From NCBI RefSeq assembly GCF_000463115.2, contig NZ_AWFX01000045.1, positions 62,001 through 126,000 on the forward strand: a DNA stretch of 64,000 nt. The letters are read 5' to 3'. Positions 8,749 through 17,507 of this stretch are shown piece after piece; position 1 is the first letter of the stretch; the number at the start of each line of letters is the position of its first letter. The DNA is from Franconibacter helveticus LMG 23732. Lineage in GTDB: Bacteria; Pseudomonadota; Gammaproteobacteria; Enterobacterales; Enterobacteriaceae. A program made the translations under genes and the position numbers. Below the pieces are notes generated by a model that was given only the letters and a program-made list of their open reading frames with translations, did not search any database and was not told where the DNA came from.

Positions 8749-9174
8749 GTGGAGATCAGAGCCTGGCAGGAGAGCGACAGACCTTTTTTACGCACGCTGT
8801 ATCTGCACGCGCGGCGTGAAAGCTGGCGCTGGCTGGATGGCGAGCGCTGGCGGCTTGAGGATTTCGATAGCGAAACGCTGGGCGAAAAAATTTGGGTCGC
8901 GGTGGATAAAGGCCGCCGCGTCGGTTTCGCCTCGGTGCTGGAGAGCGACAATTTTCTCCATTGCCTGTTTGTCGACCCGCAGGCCCAGGGGCGCGGCGTC
9001 GGCGGCGCGCTACTCAAACACGTGGAACAACAGTTCAGCGGCACGGGGGCGCTGAAGTGCCTGGCGAAAAACAACCGGGCGCTGGCCTTTTACGAACGGC
9101 ACGGCTGGCAACCGCAGGCGCGGGGAGAGAGCGAACAGGGAGAATATGTGCTGATGCATTACCGGCTGCCCTGA
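8749..9174 (+). CDS. GNAT-family N-acetyltransferase
   Basis: A single GNAT domain of 141 residues. Motif A is visible as LFVDPQAQGRGVGGALLKHVE, with the acetyl-CoA-binding Q-G-R-G-V-G (about residues 77-82). Motif B follows as NNRALAFYERHGW. Such enzymes move an acetyl group from acetyl-CoA to an amine; nothing here identifies the substrate. The start is GTG with a good AAGGAG ribosome site; a nearby ATG at 8747 is out of frame. The gene is divergent from btsS and convergent with mrp. It is not one of the named E. coli genes of this region. Confidence 0.85.
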   Translation: MEIRAWQESDRPFLRTLYLHARRESWRWLDGERWRLEDFDSETLGEKIWVAVDKGRRVGFASVLESDNFLHCLFVDPQAQGRGVGGALLKHVEQQFSGTGALKCLAKNNRALAFYERHGWQPQARGESEQGEYVLMHYRLP

Positions 9175-9188
9175 GATAAGGGCAGCCG
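9163..9188. terminator. Perfect 10-bp hairpin between GNAT gene and mrp
   Basis: cggctgccct (9163-9172) and agggcagccg (9179-9188) form a perfect stem around a 6-base loop that contains part of the GNAT stop codon. It sits at the tail-to-tail junction and probably ends or protects both transcripts, though neither strand has a T run after it. Confidence 0.5.
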
Positions 9189-9194
9189 TAACGG

Positions 9195-10304
9195 TTACAC
9201 CGCGCGGAAAGCGATGTCGCCGGGGATGATCTCACCCTGCCAGTAGAGCTGAGCCGCCACGCGTCCCGCCAGCTGGCGATAAAGCGTGGTGAATTCGCTG
9301 TCCGGGCGGGCGATAACGGTCGGCGTGCCGTTATCCAGGTCTTCACGCAGCGAGATGTGCAGCGGCAACTGGCCCAGCAACTGGGTATGGTAGGTTTCCG
9401 CCAGCTTCTGCGCGCCGCCGGTGCCGAAAATCGGCTCGTGGTGGCCGCAGTTGCTGCACACATGCATGCTCATGTTTTCCACGATGCCAAGCACCGGCAC
9501 TTCCACTTTCTCGAACATCACAATGCCTTTTTTGGCGTCGATAAGCGCGATGTCCTGCGGCGTGGTGACGACGACCGCGCCAGTAACCGGGATATTCTGG
9601 GCAAGCGTAAGCTGAATGTCGCCAGTGCCCGGCGGCATATCCAGCACCAGATAATCGAGATCCGGCCACATGGTTTCCTGCAACAGCTGTAACAGCGCTT
9701 TGCTCGCCATCGGACCGCGCCACACCATGGCGTTATCGTCAGTCACCAGATAGCCAATAGAGTTGGTGGCGAGACCGTGCGAGACAATCGGCGCCATGTG
9801 CGTGCCGTCCGGCGACGTAGGACGCTGGCCTTCGGCGCCCAGCATGGTCGGCACAGAAGGGCCGTAGATATCGGCGTCGAGAATGCCCACTTTTGCCCCT
9901 TCGGCGATAAGCGCCAGCGCCAGGTTTACGGCAGTGGAGGATTTCCCCACCCCACCCTTGCCGGAGCTAACGGCAATGATGTTCTTCACACCGTTTACGC
10001 CGGGCTGGTTTTTCACGCGCTTTAAGGTCGCCACGTTATGCGAAAGCTTCCAGTCAATCGCTTTTGCACCGGTCATGCGCAGCAGTTCAGCGCTGCATTG
10101 CTCTTTGAGATCTTCAAACGCGCTGTTCCAGGCGAAGGGCATCTGCAACTCAATGTGGATGGTGTCGTCGAGCCATGCCACGTGGTGCAGCGCCTTAAGG
10201 GCCGTGAGGTTGTGCTTTAACGTCGGGTGTTGAAAGTTAGCCAGCGTCCCGGCAACCATGGCGCGCAGGGCTTCCGGTGAAGTGGTCTGGGATTGCGAAC
10301 TCAT
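9195..10304 (-). CDS. mrp: Iron-sulfur cluster carrier protein Mrp/ApbC
   Basis: A P-loop NTPase of the Mrp/NBP35 group that binds and hands on iron-sulfur clusters; apbC mutants of Salmonella are impaired in thiamine synthesis. The 369-residue protein equals E. coli Mrp. An N-terminal MIP18/DUF59-like domain (about 1-95) is followed by the deviant Walker A GKGGVGKSS (115-123), switch LDADIYGPS, and VLDMPPGTGDIQLT. The C-terminal pair of cysteines for cluster binding is in HVCSNCGHH. It is transcribed away from metG, the standard enterobacterial arrangement. Confidence 0.96.
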   Translation of the reverse strand: MSSQSQTTSPEALRAMVAGTLANFQHPTLKHNLTALKALHHVAWLDDTIHIELQMPFAWNSAFEDLKEQCSAELLRMTGAKAIDWKLSHNVATLKRVKNQPGVNGVKNIIAVSSGKGGVGKSSTAVNLALALIAEGAKVGILDADIYGPSVPTMLGAEGQRPTSPDGTHMAPIVSHGLATNSIGYLVTDDNAMVWRGPMASKALLQLLQETMWPDLDYLVLDMPPGTGDIQLTLAQNIPVTGAVVVTTPQDIALIDAKKGIVMFEKVEVPVLGIVENMSMHVCSNCGHHEPIFGTGGAQKLAETYHTQLLGQLPLHISLREDLDNGTPTVIARPDSEFTTLYRQLAGRVAAQLYWQGEIIPGDIAFRAV

Positions 10305-10509
10305 CCCGTCTCCTTTGTTTACTTATTTGAATGAGGATTGTAACGACCAAGTTTATCACAGGTGATGATTATCTATTTACCAATCAGCGGCCCAATAAGC
10401 GGCCTAATCTTTACCTTTTCACGCCGGGAAGCCCTACTTTTATGGCTGAGTTATTACCTTTTTGGTAACATCGAAAACCCTTTTTACAACTGAAGATGCA
10501 ATATTCACT

Positions 10510-12540
10510 ATGGATCAGGTCGCAAAAAAAATTCTGGTAACGTGCGCGCTGCCGTACGCCAACGGCTCCATTCACCTCGGCCATATGCTGGAGCACATCC
10601 AGGCTGATGTCTGGGTGCGTTACCAGCGAATGCGCGGCCATCAGGTGAATTTTATCTGCGCGGACGACGCCCACGGCACGCCCATCATGCTCAAAGCCCA
10701 GCAGCTTGGCGTAACGCCAGAGCAGATGATCGCGGAAATGAGCCAGGAGCATCAGACCGATTTCGCCGGCTTCAACATCAGTTATGACAACTATCACTCC
10801 ACCCACAGCGACGAAAACCGCGTGCTGTCGGAGCTGATTTACACGCGCCTGAAAGAGAACGGTTTTATTAAAAACCGCACCATCTCCCAGCTTTACGACC
10901 CGGAAAAAGGCATGTTCCTGCCGGACCGTTTCGTGAAAGGCACCTGCCCGCGCTGTAAATCGCCGGATCAGTACGGCGATAACTGCGAAGTGTGCGGCGC
11001 GACCTACAGCCCGACCGAGCTTATCGAGCCGAAATCGGTGGTCTCCGGCGCCACGCCAGTCATGCGCGAGTCTGAGCACTTCTTCTTCGACCTGCCGTCC
11101 TTTAGCGAAATGTTGCAGGCGTGGACCCGCAGCGGCGCGTTGCAGGAGCAGGTGGCGAACAAAATGCAGGAGTGGTTTGAGTCCGGGCTGCAACAGTGGG
11201 ATATCTCCCGCGATGCTCCCTACTTCGGCTTTGAAATTCCGAATGCGCCAGGCAAATATTTCTACGTCTGGCTGGACGCGCCTATCGGCTACATGGGCTC
11301 GTTCAAAAACCTGTGCGACAAGCGCGGCGATCTGAACTTCGACGACTGGTGGAAAAAAGATTCCGACGCGGAGCTTTACCACTTTATCGGCAAAGATATC
11401 GTTTACTTCCACAGCCTGTTCTGGCCGGCGATGCTGGAAGGCAGCGGCTATCGTAAGCCGACCAACCTGTTCGTACACGGCTACGTAACGGTGAACGGCG
11501 CGAAGATGTCTAAATCCCGCGGCACCTTCATTAAAGCGAGCACCTGGCTGAACCACTTCGACGCCGACAGCCTGCGTTACTATTACGCCGCGAAGCTCTC
11601 TTCCCGCATCGACGATATCGACCTTAACCTGGAAGATTTTGTGCAGCGCGTGAATGCCGACATCGTGAACAAAGTGGTAAACCTGGCGTCGCGCAACGCG
11701 GGCTTTATCGCAAAACGTTTTGACGGCGAACTGGCCGCTGAGCTTGCCGACCCGGCGCTCTATAAGACCTTTACCGACGCCGCCGCAGTGATTGGCGAGG
11801 CGTGGGAGAGCCGCGAGTTCGGCAAAGCCATCCGTGAAATTATGGCGCTGGCTGACCTCGCTAACCGCTACGTTGACGACCAGGCGCCATGGGTCGTGGC
11901 GAAACAGGAAGGCCGCGACGCCGACCTGCAAGCTATCTGCTCCATGGGCATTAACCTGTTCCGCGTGCTGATGACTTACCTCAAGCCGGTGCTGCCTTCC
12001 CTGAGCGAGCGCGCTGAGGCGTTCCTCAACACCACGCTTGAGTGGGACGCCATTGCCCAACCGCTGCTGAGCCATAAAGTGAACAACTTTAAGGCGCTCT
12101 ATAACCGTATTGAAATGAAACAGGTAGAAGCCCTCGTGGAAGCCTCCAGAGAAGAAGTAAAAGCGGCAAGCGCGCCGGTCACTGGCCCGCTGGCGGACGA
12201 CCCGATCCAGGAAACCATTACTTTTGACGATTTCGCAAAAGTAGACCTGCGCATCGCGCTGATTGAAAACGCCGAATTTGTGGATGGCTCCGATAAGCTG
12301 CTGCGCCTGACGCTGGATCTCGGCGGCGAGAAGCGCAACGTCTTCTCCGGCATCCGCTCCGCGTATCCTGATCCGCAGGCGCTGATTGGCCGTCTTACCG
12401 TGATGGTGGCGAACCTTGCGCCGCGTAAAATGCGCTTTGGCCTCTCGGAAGGAATGGTAATGGCCGCAGGTCCTGGCGGGAAAGATATCTTCCTGCTGAG
12501 CCCGGACAGCGGCGCGCAGCCTGGTCAACAGGTGAAATAA
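10510..12540 (+). CDS. metG: Methionyl-tRNA synthetase
   Basis: Charges tRNA(Met), including the initiator, with methionine. The 676-residue product is one shorter than E. coli MetG. The class I signature HLGH is at 22-25 and KMSKS near 332-336. The zinc knuckle cysteines are in [21 protein letters not shown] (about 145-163). The C-terminal EMAP/tRBD-like dimerisation domain starts near 575 ([18 protein letters not shown]). The frame is open 16 codons upstream, but the ATG at 10510 gives the conserved N-terminus (M[18 protein letters not shown]). A strong terminator follows. The complementary strand of the gene is also open over its whole length; that is a codon-bias artefact. Confidence 0.98.
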   Translation: MDQVAKKILVTCALPYANGSIHLGHMLEHIQADVWVRYQRMRGHQVNFICADDAHGTPIMLKAQQLGVTPEQMIAEMSQEHQTDFAGFNISYDNYHSTHSDENRVLSELIYTRLKENGFIKNRTISQLYDPEKGMFLPDRFVKGTCPRCKSPDQYGDNCEVCGATYSPTELIEPKSVVSGATPVMRESEHFFFDLPSFSEMLQAWTRSGALQEQVANKMQEWFESGLQQWDISRDAPYFGFEIPNAPGKYFYVWLDAPIGYMGSFKNLCDKRGDLNFDDWWKKDSDAELYHFIGKDIVYFHSLFWPAMLEGSGYRKPTNLFVHGYVTVNGAKMSKSRGTFIKASTWLNHFDADSLRYYYAAKLSSRIDDIDLNLEDFVQRVNADIVNKVVNLASRNAGFIAKRFDGELAAELADPALYKTFTDAAAVIGEAWESREFGKAIREIMALADLANRYVDDQAPWVVAKQEGRDADLQAICSMGINLFRVLMTYLKPVLPSLSERAEAFLNTTLEWDAIAQPLLSHKVNNFKALYNRIEMKQVEALVEASREEVKAASAPVTGPLADDPIQETITFDDFAKVDLRIALIENAEFVDGSDKLLRLTLDLGGEKRNVFSGIRSAYPDPQALIGRLTVMVANLAPRKMRFGLSEGMVMAAGPGGKDIFLLSPDSGAQPGQQVK

Positions 12541-12557
12541 ATCCGTCATACTTTGCC

Positions 12558-12588
12558 AGCGCCCTCATTCTGAGGGCGTTTTTTTGGC
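12558..12588 (+). terminator. metG terminator
   Basis: An 8-bp stem (cgccctca / tgagggcg) with a 3-base loop, followed by seven T, 20 bases after the metG stop: a classic intrinsic terminator. Confidence 0.93.
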
Positions 12589-12678
12589 ACTTCTTACAAA
12601 AAAATAAGCTTTTCTCCTGGTACACAAACAACCGTCTACAGTTAAAGAGGGGTGTCCCGGGCGAAACGAGAATGAAAT

Positions 12679-13425
12679 ATGGCGCTTTACACCATCGGTG
12701 AAGTGGCGGAGCTTTGTGAGGTCAATCCTGTCACCTTACGCGCGTGGCAAAGGCGTTATGGCCTGCTTAAACCTCAGCGGACAGACGGCGGGCACCGGCT
12801 GTTTAACGAGCAGGATATTGACCGCATCCGTGAGATAAAACACTGGATCGACAACGGCGTGCAGGTCAGCAAAGTTAAAGCGCTGCTAAGCAGTGAAAAC
12901 CCGGATCCGCAGGACGACAGCTGGCGCGAGCGACAGGAAGCCTTGCTGCATGTGCTGCGCGAAGGTAGCCCGGCCCAGCTGCGCCACTGGATAAGCGACA
13001 TCGGGCGCGACTACCCCGCCGGTACGCTGGTCGACCATCTCTTCAACCCGCTGCGCCGCCGTTTGCAGTGCCAACAGGGCACGCTTCAGGCATTGCTAAG
13101 CCTGCTGGACGGCGCGCTGATCAATTACATCGCTTTGTGCCTGCACTCTTCGCGTAAAAAGCCAGGCAAAGACGCGCTGGTGGTGGGATGGAACGTTAAC
13201 GACGCCACCCGGCTATGGCTGGCGGCCTGGGTCGCCACACAGCAGGGCTGGCGGGTCGATGTGCTGGCGAATCCCCTTTCGCAATTACGCCCGGAGGCCT
13301 TTAACGGCAGAACGTTGCTGTTATGGTGCGGCGAAGCGCCGGGGCAACAGGTGCTCAATCAGCTCGATCGCTGGCGAGAAAAAGGGCATACGTTAATTCC
13401 TTTACATGAACAGAACGCCATTTAA
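12679..13425 (+). CDS. mlrA: MerR-like regulator MlrA
   Basis: Activator of csgD, and so of curli and biofilm formation, in E. coli and Salmonella. The 248-residue product has an N-terminal MerR helix-turn-helix (MALYTIGEVAELCEVNPVTLRAWQRRYGLLKPQRT, with wing GGHRLFNEQD). A long C-terminal domain (about 85-245) follows that lacks the metal-binding cysteines of true MerR. This part resembles cobalamin-binding-type sensor folds, but the B12 ligand histidine motif is not evident. In E. coli MlrA interacts with the diguanylate cyclase/phosphodiesterase pair DgcM/PdeR. It sits between metG and yohO as in E. coli. Confidence 0.93.
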   Translation: MALYTIGEVAELCEVNPVTLRAWQRRYGLLKPQRTDGGHRLFNEQDIDRIREIKHWIDNGVQVSKVKALLSSENPDPQDDSWRERQEALLHVLREGSPAQLRHWISDIGRDYPAGTLVDHLFNPLRRRLQCQQGTLQALLSLLDGALINYIALCLHSSRKKPGKDALVVGWNVNDATRLWLAAWVATQQGWRVDVLANPLSQLRPEAFNGRTLLLWCGEAPGQQVLNQLDRWREKGHTLIPLHEQNAI

Positions 13426-13483
13426 AGGTTCATTAACAGCCCCGCTTCACCTTATAATCAGCCGGCTAACAAAGGAGCAAAGG

Positions 13484-13594
13484 ATGAAATTAGTCAAAAT
13501 GAGCCTGGTGACAGGCATGGTCCTGATGGCCATTGGCGGGATAGGCGGCGTAATGCTGGCAGGCTACACCATCATCCTGCATTCCGTGTCATAA
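13484..13594 (+). CDS. yohO: Small membrane protein YohO
   Basis: A 36-residue protein with one membrane segment. The core [15 protein letters not shown] is nearly the same as E. coli YohO (35 residues), while the N-terminus differs more. The start has a good AAAGGAG ribosome site and follows mlrA by 58 bases on the same strand. Its last 23 bases overlap the 3' end of the opposing yehW gene. The function is unknown. Confidence 0.85.
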   Translation: MKLVKMSLVTGMVLMAIGGIGGVMLAGYTIILHSVS

Positions 13595-14303
13595 CCCGCT
13601 CCAGCCGGTCGAAAGCACGGTCGACGATAATCGCCGCCAGCCCTACCAGAACTGCGCCCTGTACCACGTAAGCGGTGTTGAAGCCGCTTAAGCCGATAAT
13701 AATCGGCGTGCCGAGCGTATTTGCCCCCACGGTAGAGGCAATGGCGGCGGTGCCGATATTCACAATGGTTGAGGTGCGAATACCCGCCAGGATCACCGGC
13801 GCGGCGAGCGGCAACTCCACTTTGAACAGACGCTGCGCATCGCTCATTCCCACCCCTTTCGCCACCTCTTTCGCCCCCTGCGGCACGCTGGCAAGCCCGG
13901 CGAGCGTTCCCTGCAAGACAGGCAGCAAGCCGTAAAGAATAAGCGCAATGATGGCAGGCTCGCGGCCAAACCCCATTACCGGCACGGCGACCGCCAGTAC
14001 CGCGACAGGCGGAAAAGTTTGCCCCGCCGCGGCGATGGTTTCCACCAGTTGCCGGAACTCCGCGCCTGCCGGGCGCGTAACCGCCACCCCCAGCGCCACG
14101 CCGGTCGCCGCGGCGATAAAGCTTGAAACCCCCACCAGCAGAAAATGCGCAAGCGTCAGCGTAACGAAATTTTCCTGCTGGTAGAGCGGGCGCGGCTGCT
14201 CCGGGAACAGCCAGCCAAAAAAGGCGCTACTGTGCGGCAGCCAGATAAGCAGCGCAACGTAAGCGGCGATAAGCCACCAGAGCGGGTCAACGAAGCGACG
14301 CAT
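13572..14303 (-). CDS. yehW: Osmoprotectant ABC transporter permease YehW
   Basis: One of the two permeases of the YehZYXW/OsmU-type transporter, which takes up betaine-type osmoprotectants (low affinity for glycine betaine in E. coli). The 243-residue product equals E. coli YehW, with about six membrane segments. The permease loop, [29 protein letters not shown], follows the ABC 'EAA' pattern. The start ATG at 14303 lies 17 bases inside the end of yehX, so translation is probably coupled. Operon order on the minus strand is osmF, yehY, yehX, yehW. Confidence 0.95.
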   Translation of the reverse strand: MRRFVDPLWWLIAAYVALLIWLPHSSAFFGWLFPEQPRPLYQQENFVTLTLAHFLLVGVSSFIAAATGVALGVAVTRPAGAEFRQLVETIAAAGQTFPPVAVLAVAVPVMGFGREPAIIALILYGLLPVLQGTLAGLASVPQGAKEVAKGVGMSDAQRLFKVELPLAAPVILAGIRTSTIVNIGTAAIASTVGANTLGTPIIIGLSGFNTAYVVQGAVLVGLAAIIVDRAFDRLERVMTRNAG

Positions 14304-15240
14304 CGGCGCTCCCCCGTTCATCTGTGAGCAAATCCTGAAAATGCAGCACGCCCGCTGGTTTGCCCTGCGCCGGTTTGACGGGAAGCTGCTGGCACTGGCG
14401 CTCAACAAAAATCGAAAGCGCTTCGCGCAGAGAAAGATGCGGCTCGATGGCCTCGCCAGCGCACACGCCGGGCTTCATCGCCTCGCCCACCGTGCGCAAG
14501 GAGAGCAGCCGCACGCCGCGCTCGCTGCGCCCGAAAAAGTCGCTGACAAAACGGTTCGCCGGGTGCAGCAAGATCTCCAGCGGCGTGCCCTGCTGCACCA
14601 CCCGGCCTTTATCCATCACCACGAGGTGCTCCGCCAGCAGCAGCGCTTCGTCGATATCATGCGTCACCAGCACGATGGTGCGCCCCAGCAGACGGTGGAT
14701 GCGGCGCATCTCCTGTTGCAGCGCGCTGCGGGTTACCGGGTCGAGCGCGCCGAAGGGTTCGTCCATCAGCAACACTTCCGGGTCCGCCGCCAGCGCCCGC
14801 GCCACCCCGACGCGCTGCTGCTGCCCGCCGGAAAGCTCATGGGGCGCGCGATGGCGAAACGCATCCGGCGCCAGGCCGAGCAGCTCAAGCAATTCATCTA
14901 CGCGGGCGTTAATGCGCGCCTTCGGCCATTTCAGCAGTTGCGGCACCGTGGCGATGTTTTGCGCCACAGTCCAGTGGGGAAAAAGCCCGATAGACTGAAT
15001 GGCGTAGCCCATACGCCGACGCAGGCTCTCCGGCGAGAAATTCCGGATCTCCTCCCCGGCGAAGCGAATGCGTCCCTCATCATGCTCCACCAGCCGGTTG
15101 ATCATCTTAAGCGTGGTGGATTTACCCGAGCCGGAAGTGCCCACCAGCACCGAAAATGCCCCTTCCCGAAAGGTAAGCGACACATCATTAACCGCAGGCT
15201 GGCCCTGAAAATATTTGCTGACGTTATCGAATTCAATCAT
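14287..15240 (-). CDS. yehX: Osmoprotectant ABC transporter ATP-binding protein YehX
   Basis: ATPase of the OsmF transporter, ProV-like. Walker A is GTSGSGKST (34-42), the signature motif is [16 protein letters not shown], Walker B is [13 protein letters not shown], and the H-loop is [13 protein letters not shown]. The C-terminal part (about 235-310) looks like a degenerate CBS region, which in ProV/OpuA-type ATPases senses ionic strength. The 317-residue length slightly exceeds E. coli (308). It overlaps yehY by 8 bases and yehW by 17 bases. Confidence 0.95.
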   Translation of the reverse strand: MIEFDNVSKYFQGQPAVNDVSLTFREGAFSVLVGTSGSGKSTTLKMINRLVEHDEGRIRFAGEEIRNFSPESLRRRMGYAIQSIGLFPHWTVAQNIATVPQLLKWPKARINARVDELLELLGLAPDAFRHRAPHELSGGQQQRVGVARALAADPEVLLMDEPFGALDPVTRSALQQEMRRIHRLLGRTIVLVTHDIDEALLLAEHLVVMDKGRVVQQGTPLEILLHPANRFVSDFFGRSERGVRLLSLRTVGEAMKPGVCAGEAIEPHLSLREALSIFVERQCQQLPVKPAQGKPAGVLHFQDLLTDERGSADASLR

Positions 15241-16390
15241 GGCGCTTCGCCTCCAGCCCTGCGATCAGCAGGTTAAATAATGCATCCACTACCACTGCCA
15301 GCGCGATAGTGGGGATCACGCCAAGCAGCACTAAATCGAGCGCGCTGCTGAGCAGCCCCTGAAAGACCAGCGCGCCGAAGCCGCCTGCGCCAATAAGCGC
15401 CGCTACCACCGCCATGCCGACGGTCTGCACCGCCACCACTTTGAGGCCGCGCAGCAACACCGGCAGCGCCAGCATCACCTCAACCTGCCAGAAAATCTGG
15501 CCGCGGGTCATGCCCATGCCGCGGGCGCTCTCGCGCACCGTCTCCGGCACCTGGTTTAGCCCCGCCACGACGCTTCTCGTCAGCGGCAGCAGCGCGTAAA
15601 GCACCAGCGCAATAAGCGCTGGCGCCATGCCGATGCCGGAAATACCCAGCTCGCCAAGCCAGGGCAGCGCGCGGGAAAGCCCGGCGAGCGGCGCGATAAG
15701 CAGGCCGAAGAGCGCCACCGAAGGCACGGTCTGAATAACATTCAGCACGCCGAAAATGGTCGGCTGGCGTCGCGGGTTGCGGTAAGCGGCAAGCCCCAGC
15801 GGCACGCCAATCACCTGCGCCGGAACAAGCGTGCCAAAGAGCAAGGTAAGATGGCGCGTCAGCGCATCATCAAAGACATCCTGGCGGTTGGCATACTCTT
15901 TCAGTAGCGAGAGATCCTGGAAATGGCCGCTCAGCAAAAGCAGCGTGGGGATGACCCACAGTTGCGCCTGCAATAACCAGCGGCGCAGGGGGCGCGCCGT
16001 CAGGCGGCTAATGACATCGCTGCACAGCAAAAGCGAGAGTGCGAGCATCAGCCACAATCCGCTGCCGAAGGAGGTTCGCGCCACCGCGCTGCCCTCTTGC
16101 GCCAGTCTTGTCGCCGCCGCGCCGCCAAGAAACAGCAGCAGAATAAAAAGCAGTTGCGAGACGACAAGCGTAGCCGTAAGCGCCGCACGTCCCGGCGTAA
16201 AGGCAAGCGCGAAAAGCAGCCCGGCGGGCAAAGCAAGCCAGCCAAAATAAACCGGGAAAGCCTGCGGTAAAGTTAAAGGCGCGCCGGAAACCAGGCGGTT
16301 CGGCGCATAAGTGAGGACAGGCAACAGGGCGGCTCCGACCAGCAGTACAGCCAGCAGCAACGCCACCCGGTTATAGCAACGTAAAGACAA
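15233..16390 (-). CDS. yehY: Osmoprotectant ABC transporter permease YehY
   Basis: The larger permease of the system, 385 residues as in E. coli. An N-terminal hydrophobic region of several extra membrane segments (about 10-150) precedes the conserved transport domain. That domain contains [32 protein letters not shown], the ABC permease loop that contacts YehX. It starts 22 bases after osmF and overlaps yehX by 8 bases. Confidence 0.95.
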   Translation of the reverse strand: MSLRCYNRVALLLAVLLVGAALLPVLTYAPNRLVSGAPLTLPQAFPVYFGWLALPAGLLFALAFTPGRAALTATLVVSQLLFILLLFLGGAAATRLAQEGSAVARTSFGSGLWLMLALSLLLCSDVISRLTARPLRRWLLQAQLWVIPTLLLLSGHFQDLSLLKEYANRQDVFDDALTRHLTLLFGTLVPAQVIGVPLGLAAYRNPRRQPTIFGVLNVIQTVPSVALFGLLIAPLAGLSRALPWLGELGISGIGMAPALIALVLYALLPLTRSVVAGLNQVPETVRESARGMGMTRGQIFWQVEVMLALPVLLRGLKVVAVQTVGMAVVAALIGAGGFGALVFQGLLSSALDLVLLGVIPTIALAVVVDALFNLLIAGLEAKRHD

Positions 16391-16412
16391 AAGTCATTCC
16401 TTGTACGGTCGC

Positions 16413-17324
16413 TTACTTCACGAACCCTTTCTGTTTCAGGTAATCCGCCGCCACTTTTTTGGCGTCCAGCCCTTCCACGGCGATGCTGGCGTTAAGCTTC
16501 TGCAACGTTTTTTCATCAAGCGAGGCGAAAACCGGGTCCAGCCACGTCGGCAGGTCCGGATAGGCTTTCAGCACCGCGTCGCGCACGACCGGCGCCGGGG
16601 CATAGATAGGCTGAACGCCTTTCGGATCGGTCAGGGTTTGCAGCCCCAGCGCCGCCACCGGGCCGTCGGTGCCGTAAGCCATCGCCGCGTTAACGCCGGA
16701 AGTTTGCTGCGCGGCGGCCTTAATAGTTACCGCCGTATCGCCGCCCGCCAAAGAGAGAAGCTGGTTCTGGTTAAGGTCGAAACCGTAAGCTTTCTCAAAG
16801 GCCGGCAGCGCGTCCGGGCGCTCAATAAATTCTGCCGAAGCGGCAAGCTTAAAGTCACCGCCCTCTTTCAGGTAGCGGCTCAGATCCTCAAGCGAGGCGA
16901 GTTTGTTTTTCTTCGCCAGGTCTTCGCGCACGGCGATAGTCCAGGTGTTGTTAGCGGGCGCGGCGGCAAGCCAGGTCAGCTTGTTTTGCTGCTGGTCGAG
17001 CTTTTTCACCTTTTCATAGCCCTGCTGCGCGTTTTTCCACGCCGCGTCTTTTTCATCTTTAAAGAAGAACGCGCCGTTGCCGGTGTACTCCGGGTAAATA
17101 TCCAGCTCGCCGGAAGTGATAGCGCCGCGCACCACCGGCGTGGTGCCAAGCTGCACCTTATTCACGGTTTTTACGCCGTGGCTTTCCAGCACCTGCAAAA
17201 TAATGTTGCCGAGCAGCGCGCCCTCGGTGTCGATCTTCGAGCCAACCTTAACCGGTTCCGCGGCCTGTGCGCCCGCAGCCAGCATAAGCAAACCTGCCGC
17301 GCTCCATTGCTGAAGTAATTTCAT
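16413..17324 (-). CDS. osmF: Periplasmic osmoprotectant-binding protein OsmF (YehZ)
   Basis: Substrate-binding protein of the transporter (OpuAC/QAT family). The 303-residue product has a signal peptide (MKLLQQWSAAGLLMLAAGAQAA), then VKVGSKIDTEGALLGNIILQVLESHG, typical of the family, and DIYPEYTGNG in the first lobe. In E. coli osmF is induced in stationary phase and high salt through RpoS; the promoter should be in the 17325-17470 stretch. It is the first gene of the osmF-yehYXW operon. Confidence 0.95.
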   Translation of the reverse strand: MKLLQQWSAAGLLMLAAGAQAAEPVKVGSKIDTEGALLGNIILQVLESHGVKTVNKVQLGTTPVVRGAITSGELDIYPEYTGNGAFFFKDEKDAAWKNAQQGYEKVKKLDQQQNKLTWLAAAPANNTWTIAVREDLAKKNKLASLEDLSRYLKEGGDFKLAASAEFIERPDALPAFEKAYGFDLNQNQLLSLAGGDTAVTIKAAAQQTSGVNAAMAYGTDGPVAALGLQTLTDPKGVQPIYAPAPVVRDAVLKAYPDLPTWLDPVFASLDEKTLQKLNASIAVEGLDAKKVAADYLKQKGFVK

Positions 17325-17465
17325 GTCGGTTCCTCATTGTTATTGTGATGCCTGGATTCAGGGCTTTGCAAAAAGCGTAGTTGAGAATCGTGCGGGAAGA
17401 TATTTTCAGCTCAGAATTTGCGGTTTTAGATTAGACGAAGCGGTTATATCACTGAAAAGCGGCAA

Positions 17466-17496
17466 TAAAAAAGGCCGGTTCGACCGGCCTTTTTGT
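17466..17496 (-). terminator. bglX terminator
   Basis: A 9-bp stem (aaggccggt / accggcctt) with a tcg loop. On the minus strand it is followed by TTTTTT and lies just after the bglX stop. The plus strand also has a T run, but no plus-strand gene ends here. Confidence 0.9.
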
Positions 17497-17507
17497 CAGG
17501 GGAAAAC

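Noticed and set aside
8747-9055. ATG-started frame overlapping the GNAT gene
   Set aside because: It is offset by two bases from the frame encoding clear GNAT motifs; the true start is the GTG at 8749.
10411-12549. 712-codon open frame antisense to all of metG
   Set aside because: It mirrors metG codon by codon, lacks a ribosome site and resembles no protein; long antisense frames are common opposite GC-rich, highly expressed genes.
17474-17490. ggttcga, resembling a tRNA T-loop
   Set aside because: It is the loop region of the bglX terminator stem; no acceptor, D or anticodon arms surround it. No tRNA gene was seen anywhere in the window.
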